A stretch of DNA of 64,000 bases from Lepisosteus oculatus (taxonomy: Eukaryota > Chordata > Actinopteri > Semionotiformes > Lepisosteidae). Every line of letters starts with the position of its first letter. Position 1 is the first letter of the stretch. The notes under the pieces are model-generated. The model was not told the origin of the DNA and did not search any database. It saw nothing but the letters and a program-made list of their open reading frames with translations. The stretch is taken from assembly GCF_040954835.1 (NCBI RefSeq), contig NC_090698.1:74320284-74384283 (forward strand), given 5' to 3'. Shown piece by piece: positions 1 to 12,080 of this stretch. Position numbers and translations under genes: made by a program.

Positions 1-1734
1 TTCCTTGCTGGTGCTTTAAGAAACAATTATTAACTATTTCAACCACATCAATTTTGACTTCTGTGTCCCCATCACAGTGCCAAAAATACTATGCAGGGAA
101 GTTTAAATCTCCAGGAATATAACATCATCTTGGCTGCACACCTCCCTGATCTCATGTCTGTGTTAGCTGCTCTGTAGGCACACTTGTTGTTAAGAGCTCT
201 AAGAGCTCCTGTTTTCCAGTTGAACCAGCAAAGATTCTGAACTGCTGGTACCCTCCCTCCTCAGCTCTGGACTGCAGGTTATTTTCACTGCTGCAGGTAT
301 TGTGTGCTGCACCTCGAGTGAATGTGAAGGCTGTTCTCTTCGTTTCTCTGTAACAGTAGATTGACTGTATTATAACTTGTGCACCCACAGCAGAAAACAC
401 CGCAGGCAGTGCACAAGAAGCTACATGCCACCTTCCTCTGGGGCAGAAGTTGCACCTGATTGTTTCCAGCTGAAAGAAGGATAATAACTGCGTTTAAGAC
501 CGAGTTTTGCATTTTCCTGCACAGACCTTCTTGAGTCTAGACAGGGAAAAACAAAAGCAGTAAGAAGTATACCCTAGTGCATTGTGGGACTGTGAGCTTA
601 CACATGTTCTTTAATGTAAGTACCTTTGGCTGTGATCTCAGTGAGCAGGATGTTGTTGCACAAACTTGTGGTTTGTCAGACGAATTCATGTACTGAAAAG
701 AATGTCAAGACCAGACAGGCTAGAGGAACAGAATCTCTTCACTGCTGGAAGGATGATCTTTGGAATATCATACCCCCGATAAAGTAAAACCTTTACAAAG
801 CCCTAGCAATGCTCAAAGGAAAGGACATGTAGAATTTTTTTTGTTGTACATCTTTTAATCATGGGAGTCTGAATTAACTACTTCCTTACTTATGTAGTGA
901 TTCTTATTCCAGAATACTTCAGAGTCTACACTCCATGGAGACTCGCTTCAACCCCCAAAATAGTGCAGACCCACCTGGGAGACACACAGCGGCCATTCTG
1001 CACCAGCAGCCCCACCTGGGAGACACACAGCGGCCATTCTGCACCACCAGCACCACTGCACACAGATCAGGATGGAGAGAGAAGCTGCTGTATCAGGTGA
1101 GTTAGTGGTTAGTGGGAGTTTTTGTGGGGACAGTTTGTATAAATGCACAGTAGGATTGAGCCAGGACACCAGGGTAGACACACTGCTCTTATGACATTGC
1201 CTTTGGATCAATGACCAGGTGGTCAGAACTGCAGAGCGATTGGTAACTGTTTCCCACCATGGTTTTCCATCAAAGATGCTCTTTTCAACTCTGTCACACC
1301 TTGTCTCCCAAGCTCATGAGGAACATGATGGCCAGCTGAACTGAGTCTCACCCTGCTCCCTGCTCCCTGCACTTCCCAATCTCTGGGTTGCCATGATCCT
1401 TACCAAGAATAAAGAGCTTTCTGATAAAGGTTGGATGGATTTAAGATAAATTTCGATCTTTCTTTAGCTCTTTTAAAAGTTAATCATCAAACTGGGTAGA
1501 GGAAAACAATGCTTTTAGACTGGTTCTTATCAGATAAGGTCACGAGCAGCACTTAGCTGAGCTTAGCTGAACCTGTTCTAGAGTATGATACAGTGTACAT
1601 TTTGCCATTTTGAACAGCCTTTGAAGCCAATGCTTTTAGAACATATTGGAGGATTGATAACACTAGTTTATGAAAGAGAAGGAGTCTGGTACATTTGTAG
1701 ACATCAGCCATGCAGAAAGTATACTGGATAGACA
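1..1734. other. 3' flank of the GT6 gene, no gene seen
   Basis: No open frame here resembles a known protein. The only structure noticed is a 41-bp direct duplication at 971-1056. Confidence 0.5.
971..1056. repeat. 41-bp direct duplication (2 copies)
   Basis: The phrase CCACCTGGGAGACACACAGC and the following bases occur at 971 and again at 1012, nearly unchanged. Confidence 0.85.
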
Positions 1735-1740
1735 TTTATT
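1735..1740 (-). other. candidate poly(A) signal of the GT6 gene
   Basis: AATAAA on the minus strand, about 250 nt after the GT6 stop codon at 1991. The distance is ordinary for a 3' UTR. No transcript evidence. Confidence 0.4.
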
Positions 1741-1990
1741 TTGGAGGAAGCATTCAGTTAAGTCAAAAATAAGCCTGGCACTGTCCCTAAGCCAACCTTA
1801 CAGAGGGAACTGGCCTGCTGTTGATCTTTCTTTGCAAATAAACATGCACCCTCCTCCTCCTGTCCTCATGCTGACCAGTTTGTCCTGGGGTTGTCTCAGA
1901 CCGCTGTGGAGCAACCCAAGAGCTGAGCCGGTGGGTTCGCACTTCCTGGTGTGTGTATCAACGTCTTCAGCAGCGGGAGTCAGGTGGGAG

Positions 1991-2907
1991 TCAGCAGTAC
2001 GATTCCCTGGACTCAGGGCCTCGAAGACAGCCTCTCTGGAGAGACAGGATCCTCTTCACTGGGATGTCTGGAGTCCCTGGGGCATCCCACCAGCTGTACT
2101 CCGGGGAGAGGACCCTGGTGGGCCTGCTGTTGATGAGGTAGCGATTCAGGTAGCTCTCCTCGAACTGGAATGCGTGGAAACTCTTCTCCATGTCCTGGAG
2201 GATGAACCTGGAGCAGACCAGGGCCAGCTGGTAAACCTCGGCGCGCAGGCCCCCGAAGAACTCAGAGGTGTAGTAGTAATCGCCTTCCGAGTCGTCGACA
2301 AAGGCCTTCGAGTCCTCCCTCTTCTCGTAGGGGAAGGTGTAGAGGGGTCTGTTGTAGTACTGAGGGTGAAATGTGGCCACTAGGTCGCCTAAAATCTCAG
2401 CCCCCACTGGATTGATGAACTCCTGGTCCACGTCAGCGCAGAAGACGTAATCCACATCGTGCCGGATCAGCTCCTTGATGGCGCTCCCCAGGAGAGACAT
2501 CCTCGTCTTGGAGAGGTGGACCCAGTCTGGTCGCTCTGCGATGTAGAAGGCCTTGAGCTCCCTGCCGGCTCTCAGGGACAGCGGGGTCACCCCCCGCAGG
2601 TTGTCCGTCAGTATGTAGTACGTCACCACGTGCCCCTCCAGGAAGTACCTCTCCGCCGACGTGACGAACCGCTGCAGGTAGTGGGAGTACTTCCCCACGA
2701 CAAACACCACCAGGCCTGTGCGGACGGCCTGGGTCTCGAATTCTCGCCTCCTGCGCTGGGATTCCAGGCTGCCCCCCCACACAACGGGCGCGCCCCAGGC
2801 GGTGAGGTTGAGGACGGGCCCAGGCCCTCGTTCTCCGGAGTCAGGTGTGTAGCTGACTGTGGGCGGCTCTCTGGCGCTTCTCTGGAACAGGTGTGGCTGG
2901 AGGAAGT
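1991..2907 (-). CDS. GT6 family glycosyltransferase, catalytic-domain exon (ABO/GGTA1/GBGT1-like), 5' exons not found
   Basis: GT6 enzymes are Golgi type II membrane proteins that add alpha-1,3 Gal or GalNAc from UDP-sugars, making blood-group, alpha-Gal or Forssman antigens. This exon starts after acceptor TTTCAG at 2908 with two bases of a split codon, then 304 codons and TGA. Numbering from its first full codon, it has LNLTAWGAPVVW (32-43), LVVFVVGKYSHYLQ, the metal-binding DVD at 158-160 in CADVDQEF, His180-Pro, GDYYYTSEFFGG (donor triplet Thr213-Ser214-Glu215), Glu249-Glu250 near the catalytic Glu, and LSPEYSWWD. The frame is intact. The last 20 residues diverge from known members. The exons for the cytoplasmic tail, membrane anchor and stem should lie to the right but could not be recognised. 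Which GT6 subtype it is cannot be decided from sequence alone. Confidence 0.88.
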
Positions 2908-5684
2908 CTGAAAGCAGGAGATGCAGATGAAGTGTTACCCAAGGGTATTTTCACGGTCAGGGAACTTTGTTTCTGTACATAAAGCCTTTTTAATTTACTC
3001 AAAATAATAAGGCAAACGCAGTGTTATGTTAAAATTGGGAATGAACTACACTGACAGGCTGGAGGAACTAAATATTTTTAGTCTTGTTTCAGGTACACTC
3101 TCATCAAGTAGTATACTGTGCTCTCATTTACTACCAAACAACTGTTGTTTTGCTGTATTCCAAGGTCGTAAAGCTTTCTGTCCTACATGAAAATGTCATT
3201 TCAAACCCAATGCTACTAAAACCGAGACGAACAAAATCTATTTTATAATGAAAAATCAATATTTTACATTTGCATAGCACTACTGCCCCCCTGTGAAAAC
3301 CTATTGTTTATTTGAACAATTTAATTTATTTGTATTCATCATAAAGCTGACTTAATTTTTCATACTAAAATTAAGGCAATCGTTGAAAATCTTTGAATAC
3401 ACATCATTCTTAACTGTGTATATTTGAAGTGTAGCATTTTTCCAATTCTACGTTTTGCTATTAACAGATCTTGGAGATGCAAATAATTTGATCACATTTT
3501 CTCAAATAGTGCCCACCGTGAAGTGGTTCTGTCCTCATCAAGCCTCCCACAGATTTAGTTTATTCCTTGTAGCCACTTTACAACAAAAGGGCAAGAACCC
3601 ATTGTTCTGTTTTCAAGTTGAAATTCAAAAAAGAAAGATTCAACAAGCTGAACTTTGAGTACAGATTCACACTTAAATCTCCCGCAGGGCTGTTTCAGTC
3701 TAACGTGCAATTTTGACTTGATAAAATCCAAGTCTCTTTCTCTCATCGCGGTCTCAAGGGGCTGACTAACACCAGCGCTGCAGTTTCTCCGTGTCCGTAG
3801 CTGTGTGTGGAGTGTCCCTGCGTCGGCTGCTTTCTGCTCCAGGCGATTTCTTAATCACTGGGTTGTTGATTTCAGTTTTCTGTTGGATTGCACAAGCTGG
3901 TCAGGTCTGCTCTCATACAGGTGTGTGAGCTGAGCTCCAGTATCACCAGCTGGACTAGAACAAACACAGACTCACTGCGGAAGGGTCTGATACAGGCCCA
4001 TTCCCACCTGTGTCAGTTCGCCGTCAATAAATAACCCGTTGAGAGCCGGTTCGGCAGAAGTAAACAAGGCAATTCTTAATTAGCCAGTGAGGAGAGGCTG
4101 AATACAGTTTTGTGTGGTAATGTTGCTGGAGATAATGCACTTGAACTAGAGTATTGCTGAAACCAGGGAGGGCAGAAAAGGGTTAAACCAGCATGAAGAT
4201 CAGTCTTAGGCGCCAATCACACCAGCCATTAAGGGCCCCATTAGGAAGCAGAGCACAGGGGTCCCCAGGAGCGGGCTGAGACCAGCAGACTAAGCAACAC
4301 AGCTCCGCGCCCCAGTGCAGACCAGGTGTGCCCCAGCAGCCGAGGCCACAGGAAAAGTACTGGAAGTTTGAAGTGGGATATTTTGTATTAATCTACTGAG
4401 CACTGGTTCTGAAAGTTCTTTATGTGATAGATTTCATTTGACATTTCATTCCTGTTTCTGTTCGGGTTATATTTATAGATATAGAAAAAAGAAAACAAAT
4501 ACAGAGCAGGAATAAGAAAATACTCCACAGAAAGAGGTGGCCTAATCATTTCTTTGGCTGGTTATTGCAGTTTTGATTAAACTGTTGTCAGGTTGGTCAA
4601 GCGTGATAAATCCATGTATAACAGCCGCTGGTTCTGTCAGTTTCACAGCATGTTTAAGACAAAGTGCATCTACTACTTTAGCCACACTGAAGATATTACA
4701 AAGCGTAATTGCTTTAACAAAACGTTTGAGTTAATCCTTCTCAGCCTCAATCCTTGTCAGGCGGAATGAGTCAAGAATACTTGCTGCTAAGTGGGGTTCA
4801 CGATATCTGAGTGTGAGTGCTCCTGAGAATCACCGGAGGAGCGAAGGTAGTTTCAGCTTCTGTGAACTCAGCACAAGACTATGCAGGAGCCCCCAGGGAC
4901 GAACTTACAGATGAGCCCGGCAAGCCCGCAGCAGAGCAGGACAGCCTGTCTTCTGGTGAGTCTCTCCAGCCCTGCAAAACAGCCAAGACATCGATTAGTA
5001 GGGCTGGAACTCCTGGACAGCCTTCAACTCCCTCCGCGGCTCGGCTGCTCTCTGAGGATCGAACTGAAGAGTGAAGAAGAGAACCTCAGACATACATGTA
5101 ATGGGGTCAGGTGTTTCCCCCACGGAAGTCTGTGAAGAGTACATCCCACAATATTCTTTTCTTCTTCTATAAAAAACTGTCTCACGTCCTAAGCTTCCCC
5201 ACAGTGAGGTAACAGAAGCCACATGACACACACATTACACAATATACAGTATATGATATATACACACAATACATGACTGTATATTGTGCTATAGGCAGAA
5301 GTAAATTTCCAGCTTTTTAATACTGAAGATGATGAATGTGTTACAGACATGTCAGTCCATTCACCATGACAAGCAGCACTCTTCATTCGCAGTATCTGTG
5401 TTATAATTTTAGTTATTGCTTTATATTTTTATAACTCTTATCATGCTTTAGGAATATAATATTATATCCCTGATCTATTCCCTTATAGGTCTCTAACAGG
5501 CAACGTTACAATGAGTGCAGAAGGAGCTGGAAATCCAGGGGAAGTGTCCGGTTATCTCACAGCATTGCTCCACGCTTGGTATCAGTATCAGTCTTCTGCA
5601 CTCGCTGCGTCCGCAGGGCCAAGAGACCACTTCCAGATAATTCCTGCTCGCAGCATCATTATCTCCATACAAAGGCTACCAACA

Positions 5685-5845
5685 TCCATCCATTTTACCA
5701 TTACCAGTACTTCCAATTCAGGGCTGCAGGAGAGCCAGAGCCTATCCCAGCAAGTAACTGGTGCAGGGCAGGGTACACCCTGGATGGGACGCCAGTCCAT
5801 CACAGGGCACACAGACACACAGACACACACACACACACACACACA

Positions 5846-5883
<38 letters not shown>

Positions 5884-6380
5884 AGGGCCAGTACACCACA
5901 GGACACACACACACTCACACCAGGGCCAGTCCATCACAGGACACACACACACTCACACCAGGGCCAGTCCATCACAGGACACACACACACTCACACCAGG
6001 ACCAGTCCACCACAGGACACACACACACTCACACCAGGGCCAGTCCACCACAGGACACACACACACTCACGCCAGGGCCAGTCCATCACAGGACACACAC
6101 ACACTCACGCCAGGGCCAGTCTACCACAGGACACACACACACTCACACCAGGGCCAGTCCACCACAGGACACACACACACTCACACCAGGGCCAGTCCAT
6201 CACAGGACACACACACACTCACACCAGGGCCAGTCCACCACAGGACACACACACACTCACACCAGGGCCAGTCCACCACAGGACACACACACACTCACAC
6301 CAGGGCCAGTCCACCACAGGACACACACACACACACACCAGGGCCAGTCCACCACAGGACTATGATAATGATAATGATAA
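5685..6380 (+). repeat. fish interspersed repeat (family A) with an internal expansion
   Basis: It starts with CATCCATCCATTTTACC and continues through the family core (GGAGAGCCAGAGCCTATCCC, GGGACGCCAGTCCATCACAG) into a (CA)n run. Other copies in this window have the 3' half with AACTCCACACAGACAG; here that half is missing and the middle is amplified as a minisatellite. Confidence 0.75.
5881..6360. repeat. 38-bp minisatellite, about 12-13 units
   Basis: The unit is CAGGGCCAGTCCACCACAGG followed by an ACACACACACACTCACAC tail, 38 bp in all, with small changes between copies (CCACCACAGG/CCATCACAGG, CACACC/CACGCC). The unit is itself a piece of the family A repeat. All three plus-strand frames stay open through it, giving spurious ORFs of 208-344 codons. 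Confidence 0.95.
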
Positions 6381-7934
6381 TCCTTGATCCACCTTTCCGT
6401 CAGGCTACTAAAACACCGAGTGAAAAACACACAGGCCTTATACACCTGAGAAGGCTTACAAACATGAGCCTGTTTATACTCCCCAGCAAAGGAAACTACA
6501 CAGCAAAGTCAAAATTGTACACTCAGTCTGACTGCATTTCTTTTAATCTTTTTAAGATTAATATGACTGATGAGTACAATGTGATTTACATTTGGTGGGC
6601 ACCTTTGTAGGAACTTTGATAGTCTGCATTTCCTAGGGAAAGTTTGCATAACCTTTAATTCCTGTAAGAAATCACCAGAGCGAGTTACCATTTCAGAGTC
6701 ACAGTTGCGGTCTCTCCCCCACTCAGACCACAGCAGCCTTCGCTAGGGGACAAGGCCCCCATCTCTGGTGCTGGCCTGCAGCTACAAGGAGGAAAGAGAC
6801 GTCTGTGGTGTTGTGAATAGGCAGGGCACCGCTCAGGTCGACTTTCACTGGCTCTCCTCCTGCTCTGGGCTGAAATGCATGACGCTGGTACTCCAGTCTG
6901 GCAGCTGTACCATGCACATATGCCACATCTTTCAAATGGGAAAGCACTCAAATAACACACAGTACAAGCACTGGGGCTTTAGCCGTTGAGGAAACACCCC
7001 CCCTCGGACTGCCAAGGCAGGAATATGGCGAGGCTCGGGGCTGGCCGAGCGCTGCTGGGCTGGCGGTGAGCCTCTGAGCTCTCCCTGCAGCTCCGAGCCC
7101 TCCTGCCACTGTTTACCTTCGGCCTGTGTTCCTGTCAGCTGCTTCCTGACAAAACAGCTGCTACAGACACAAGCAGAAATGCCAGAAAGATCCGGTCAGC
7201 TGAGGAAGTGAAGGGACACAGCAGCTAATGCGCAAGAGGCACACACTGCCTAATAAACTCGTACTGCTTGTCGTCACTGGTGGGTGGTGCGCAGGCAGGC
7301 TGCTCTCGAAGCCCCCGAGGCCTACTTGAAATCTCACCTCACTCCTGTAAAATCACTCGCCTCAGTGGCTCGACACAAGGATATTATTATGCCCAAACAC
7401 AAGTGCGGAGGGCTCCGTGTGCAGGAAAGCCCTCGCGCAGAGCGGAGTCCAGATGCTGCCGCGCGGATGAGGGCTGGTAAAAGCACAGGGAAGAGCGTGT
7501 TGGAAAGAGGGGCTGGCGGCCGAGCTGCAGGGAGAAGAGAGCGCGGGCTGCGGCAGGAGGACGGCGAGCTGGCACCACTGACCTGAGAGGCCCATCTTGT
7601 GCAGAAGCCTGCCCATCGTGCTCCAGGACAGCTGTGGCCGTTCCTCTGCAGGAGCGGGTCAGGAGTGTGTGCGCTCAGAAAGCTGGGAGGAGGAATGTGA
7701 GCTGGAGTCCTGGACGGCGCCCAGCGGAGTCCAGATGTTGCGAATTGAGAGTGGGGGAGCGCGTTAATCCCCAAAACACTCTCGTCACGTGTCTTAAAGA
7801 GCCAGGCTCCTCTCCAAAGGGCATCACAACGCCCATCAAAGTTTCTTTTCCTAATTGCCTCCTGTGTGAAATTCTCTCCAACAAGCACAAACACCTCCCC
7901 ACCAGCTTGGCGTCTGCTGCTGCACCTCTGTTCT

Positions 7935-8167
7935 TAAAACTCCACAGTTATTCCTGTGCTCCAGAAAACTCCAGAGTCATTCCTGTGCTCTAGAAAACTC
8001 CACAGTTATTCCTGTGCTCCAGAAAACTCCAGAGTCATTCCTGTGCTCTAGAAAACTCCACAGTTATTCTTGTGTTCCAGAAAACTCCAGAGTTATTCCT
8101 GTGCTCCAGAAAACTCCAGAGTCATTCCTGTGCTCTAGAAAACTCCACAGTTATTCTTGTGCTGGGA
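7935..8167. repeat. 29-bp minisatellite, about 8 units
   Basis: Two alternating versions of a 29-bp unit (AAAACTCCACAGTTATTCCT... and AAAACTCCAGAGTCATTCCT...), each ending GTGCTCCAG or GTGCTCTAG. Confidence 0.9.
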
Positions 8168-8637
8168 AGCAACACTCTCAAAACCGCCAGCATGGATGAG
8201 GAGGGCGCTGAAGCAGCAGGAGAAGGGAGTTAGTCTGATGTCTGACGAAGCTGCTGTACAGAGGAACGGGAACACAGGAGGATCTTTTCGGAGCGGGAGG
8301 CGAAGAAAACAGTTCCACAGTCTGTTGAGGGTGGTGATGGTAGAAGTGCAGGACTCTTTATTTATGTTGTGAAGTCTTTCTTTGTCCCAGTCCCTTCAAC
8401 CAGGGATACTCTAATAAAGATACTGATGGTGGGGACCTGGCATCCCTGTCTAAGTTTTGTTCTCCAGGAAAATAACGTTGAAACATGATCATTGATTAAA
8501 TAAGTCGCAATAAACACGCAATGTTTTAATCAAACTCACTCACTCAGTGTTCTCGAGCACTTGAAGGCTGTATCATCCAGCTCCTTGTCCACGGTGCTGT
8601 AAATGAGATACATGTTACACAGTAGCATTGCAGTTAG

Positions 8638-8770
8638 TGCTGCCATGTCACAGCTCTTGTGTCCTGGGCTTGATTCCTGACCAGAGGCCTTGTGTGTGGA
8701 GTTTGCACGCTCTCTCCGTATCTAAGAGGGTTGTTTCCAGGTGTCCCAGTGGACACTAAGTAAATAGATG
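8638..8770 (-). repeat. family A repeat fragment, reverse orientation
   Basis: It contains GCTTGATTCCTGACC and TGTGTGGAGTTTGCACGCTC, the reverse of the family A 3' region. Confidence 0.6.
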
Positions 8771-10049
8771 TCTCTAAATTGTCTGGCATCCCTTTCAGGG
8801 AGTAGTACTGCTTCCTGTGCCTCTGGGATGTGACTGTAGGACAGCAGACCCTGAACAGGAAGAGGCTTTGTGGCAGTGGAGAGATGACAGTAGGCATGTG
8901 CTGATAACTCACAGCAGTGCTGGTGAGGAATATTATCACCAGGGAGCTATGGGTCTCTGACTGCAAAGTGGATCCTGAGCTTTTGAATCACTGACAAATT
9001 TCACCTGCGAAAGTTAATACTGTGTCTCTACAAAGAAATCCATTGACACAGTCAGGTCACAGCGCGAGAGAGGTAAAGATATCATCATGGCAGTATGTGA
9101 GGGACTGCTGAAGCACCGAATGAGGGTTCAGGACAGCAGCAACAACACAGGCTCCCTTGTTTCAGCATGATAGTCCAGGAGCTGGAGGACTGCAGGATCA
9201 TTTGGGACCAGTGTGAAGGCCTGAAGGACAGAAACATTTCTCCATAACTACAGTGCTGTTTCTTTGACCAGACAGAGAGCAATTCAGAAATCAGAGGCTG
9301 TTCAGTATTTATCTTTTCCTAAAAAAAGTTCAAGGACGGGTATTTTTGGAACTGGCTGAGGTGCTGTGAGAAACTGGAGTAAATTGATTCATCTTCTGCT
9401 GCTGACACCCTGCAGGTCAAGCACAATGGCTCTCCTGACTCAGGCCACGGACGCACGCTAGATGTAGATGCTGCAGTGCTGTTGCGCTCTGGGAGTCTTA
9501 TCTTACACCGTCAGTTAAACAGTCGAGTGTGACCCCGCCTGCACTGAGATATGCAAACTCAGGGGGATGTGAGCGGAGGCGAGCCGCGCTGTCCCGGCGA
9601 ACGTCACGGAAGGAGAGCCGGGGGCTGCTTCCTCAGCTGACGCCGCCTGGCTGTCTGTGAGGGCAAACGGCTCCCCGCGCTGCGGAGGGCTTGAGAGTGG
9701 ACTGGTATGTGGGACGTGTGGGGCAAACAGAGAGGAATTCCACAAAATTCCACACCTTGGTCCCTCCTCCCGGGAGACACCGGCTTGTGCAGCTGCAGCT
9801 CCTGCCTGGCATGCCCCCAGCTGAGCTCTGGCCGCTGTGGAAACTGACTGTCGAGCCAGGAGCTCCCGCGTCTGTGTCAGGCCTGTGTCCGGGCAGAGAG
9901 AGGTCCGCTGAAATGAAGGAACTGAGAGCTGACATGGACTTTCAGCAGATCCAGGAATGTTCATTTATTTGAATTTAAGTTTTGTGTTTTATCCTATCAG
10001 GTCATGTAGGGAATTGTTTGTTTGGCCCCTGATTTGGAGCCGATTCTGA

Positions 10050-10150
10050 TGTCGACCCACTTACTCAGGGTGTTCCCCAGGGTCTGTACTGGGACCTTCA
10101 CATGTTGCCTCTTGGCCCAGTTATTCTCCATCACGGACTTCAGTTTCCCT
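10050..10150 (+). pseudogene. L2-like LINE reverse transcriptase fossil
   Basis: Translation gives TQGVPQG and then LHMLPLGPVILHHGLQFPC, matching the [21 protein letters not shown]...FH core of L2-type reverse transcriptases with a deletion between the two parts. It is a short, decayed remnant. Confidence 0.6.
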
Positions 10151-11699
10151 GCTGTGCTACAAACAGAGTCTCAGGTCCGTTTGTAGAGCAAGTCAGACTA
10201 CTTGCAGTGTGTGCAGGCATGTCTGCTGTTAAGATACAGTATGTGAAATTGTGACCGAGCTGTTCCCTGTGCACAACAAAAACCATGTTTGAGGACATAA
10301 AACATCGGAGTTACCCTGCGTGTTTTGAAAGCATGCTAGGAACATCACTAGAGCCTCTTCCACTTCATTACTGACAGCCAGCGCACACAGCCCCTTCCCT
10401 AACAATAAAAACAGCCCTCTATTGAACCTGGTCCATCTGTTGAACACTGGAGGAGAGGCTGATTCCTCATTTACAGGATCCGATGTGGGCAGTTTGGGCT
10501 CAGAACTTCAGGAGCTTCCAGCTAGAGAACCTTCTGAGAATTCCTCATGGAGAGTCCCAGTCCCAGTGCAGCATCAGGAATGATGTAACCTGCTGTGCTG
10601 GACTCTTCCCTGAGTTTCAGGATCTATGAGGTGTTCCGTAATTATGCTGCAGAGATGTCTTGTACAAGTAAAATAGTTTTTGATACTTTGGAGACTGTTT
10701 ATTCATTGTTAAAATGCTGTTGGACATGTCTGTCAGATGGAGGAATAGCGGAAGACCCAGGTCTGGCCGCTGCTCCTCTGAGGAAGGAGTGACCAGTGCA
10801 GGAATCAGAAGAAACTGCTCAGGATGACTCAGCACCGAAGAGCCCTCCAGCACTGACTCAGCAAACCATGACTCAGCAGCCGCCACCTTGTGCACTCAGG
10901 AGAGGCAGATAGTTAATCCTGGAGCAGCTGTGCCTGGCCGAGAGCTATCTGTAAGGTGATAACCAAACCCTAATCCGACAAGAACCAGAACATTAGCTCT
11001 GGAACTTTCTCTGTGAACAGACTGGAGATTGAAGGGGTTTATATGTTTGTTTTCAGAAAAAGATCAGTCATTAGGTGCAATGCCTTCTGTGTAGAATGGG
11101 GCTTTTGCACGGTCAAAATGCACTAACCCAGAAGATATAAAGTGTAAAAGCAATCCGCTTTCAGATTCACAGGAATAAAATCGCTTCACACCAACACAGT
11201 CAGGGCCCAAGCTGGAAGCCAAACAGAAGCAACTCACTGGGAGGTGATCCAACACCTAAACAAAATCCAGTAATGTTTCCTGAATACATCTCACTCATGC
11301 GTCACTATAGGTCCGTCTCCAGTTGGAATATAGACAGGAGCTGATCAAGATGACACAAAGGCCTACTCTCTCAGACATAAGGTGAATTTAGAGACACCAG
11401 TTAACCCAGACAGCATGTTACTGAGAGATGCAGGGAAACCTGAGCACCTTGAGGAAAGCCACGTATTTATGGAGGAACATGCAAGCTCCGTACAGAGGGT
11501 TGTTGCACAAATGAAAGATTTCACTTTCTTCATTGTCACAGTATACAGTATTTCCAGATTGTTAAGTATATCAGATTTAAAAGTTCATTACCAGCTCTTG
11601 TTTATTTTTTTTTACTTTAATCTAATAATTCTTGCTAGTTGAAAATTTTTCCCAATACCTTCTTCCACCGGTTTGAAGTACAATCAGTGAAAGCTAAGG

Positions 11700-12080
11700 T
11701 TGCTGCTGGAAGAGGTGTTAGTGGGGCCAGCAGGGGGCGCTCACCCTGCGGTCCATGTGGGTCCTAATGCCCCAATATAGTGACGGGAACACTATACTGT
11801 AAAAAGATGCCGTCAAACCTGAGGTCCTGACTCTCTGTGGTCATTAAAAATCCCAGGGGGTTTCTTGGAAAGAGTAGGGGTGTAACCCCAGTGTCCTGAC
11901 CAAATGTCCCCCTGGCCTTTACCAGTCATGGCCTCCTACTAATCCCCATCTCTGAGCTGGCTTCATCACTCTGCTCTTCTCCCCACTGAGAGCTGCTGTG
12001 TGGGGAGCGGACTGGCGCATCAACCAGGTGGGGCTGCGCACTGGTGGGGGTGGGGGGGGTCCCCATGACCTGTAAAGCAA
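11700..12080 (-). repeat. interspersed repeat family C, copy 1
   Basis: It shares TCATTAAAAATCCCAGGGGG, AGAGTAGGGGTGTAACCCC, the GGCCTCCTACTAATCCCCAT region and a GGTGGGGGTGGGGG stretch with the reverse complement of 43906-44345. The two copies are therefore in opposite orientation. Confidence 0.7.

Noticed and set aside
1670-2911. Plus-strand ORFs of 237 and 150 codons
   Set aside because: Antisense shadows of the GT6 catalytic exon.
2908-2948. Upstream extension of the GT6 frame into a Leu/His-rich segment
   Set aside because: It reads the pyrimidine tract of the acceptor, has no Met and hits an in-frame stop within about 14 codons.
5189-5386. Hydrophobic minus-strand ORF considered as the missing GT6 membrane anchor exon
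   Set aside because: Its hydrophobic residues come from an AT dinucleotide-rich stretch, and no splice donor in the right phase was found.
5511-6610. Overlapping plus-strand ORFs of 208-344 codons rich in His and Thr
   Set aside because: They are translations of a CA-rich 38-bp minisatellite inside an interspersed repeat; all three frames are open and none has protein-like composition.
9515-9964. 149-codon minus-strand ORF
   Set aside because: Ala/Ser-rich with no recognisable motif, overlapped by other frames in both directions.
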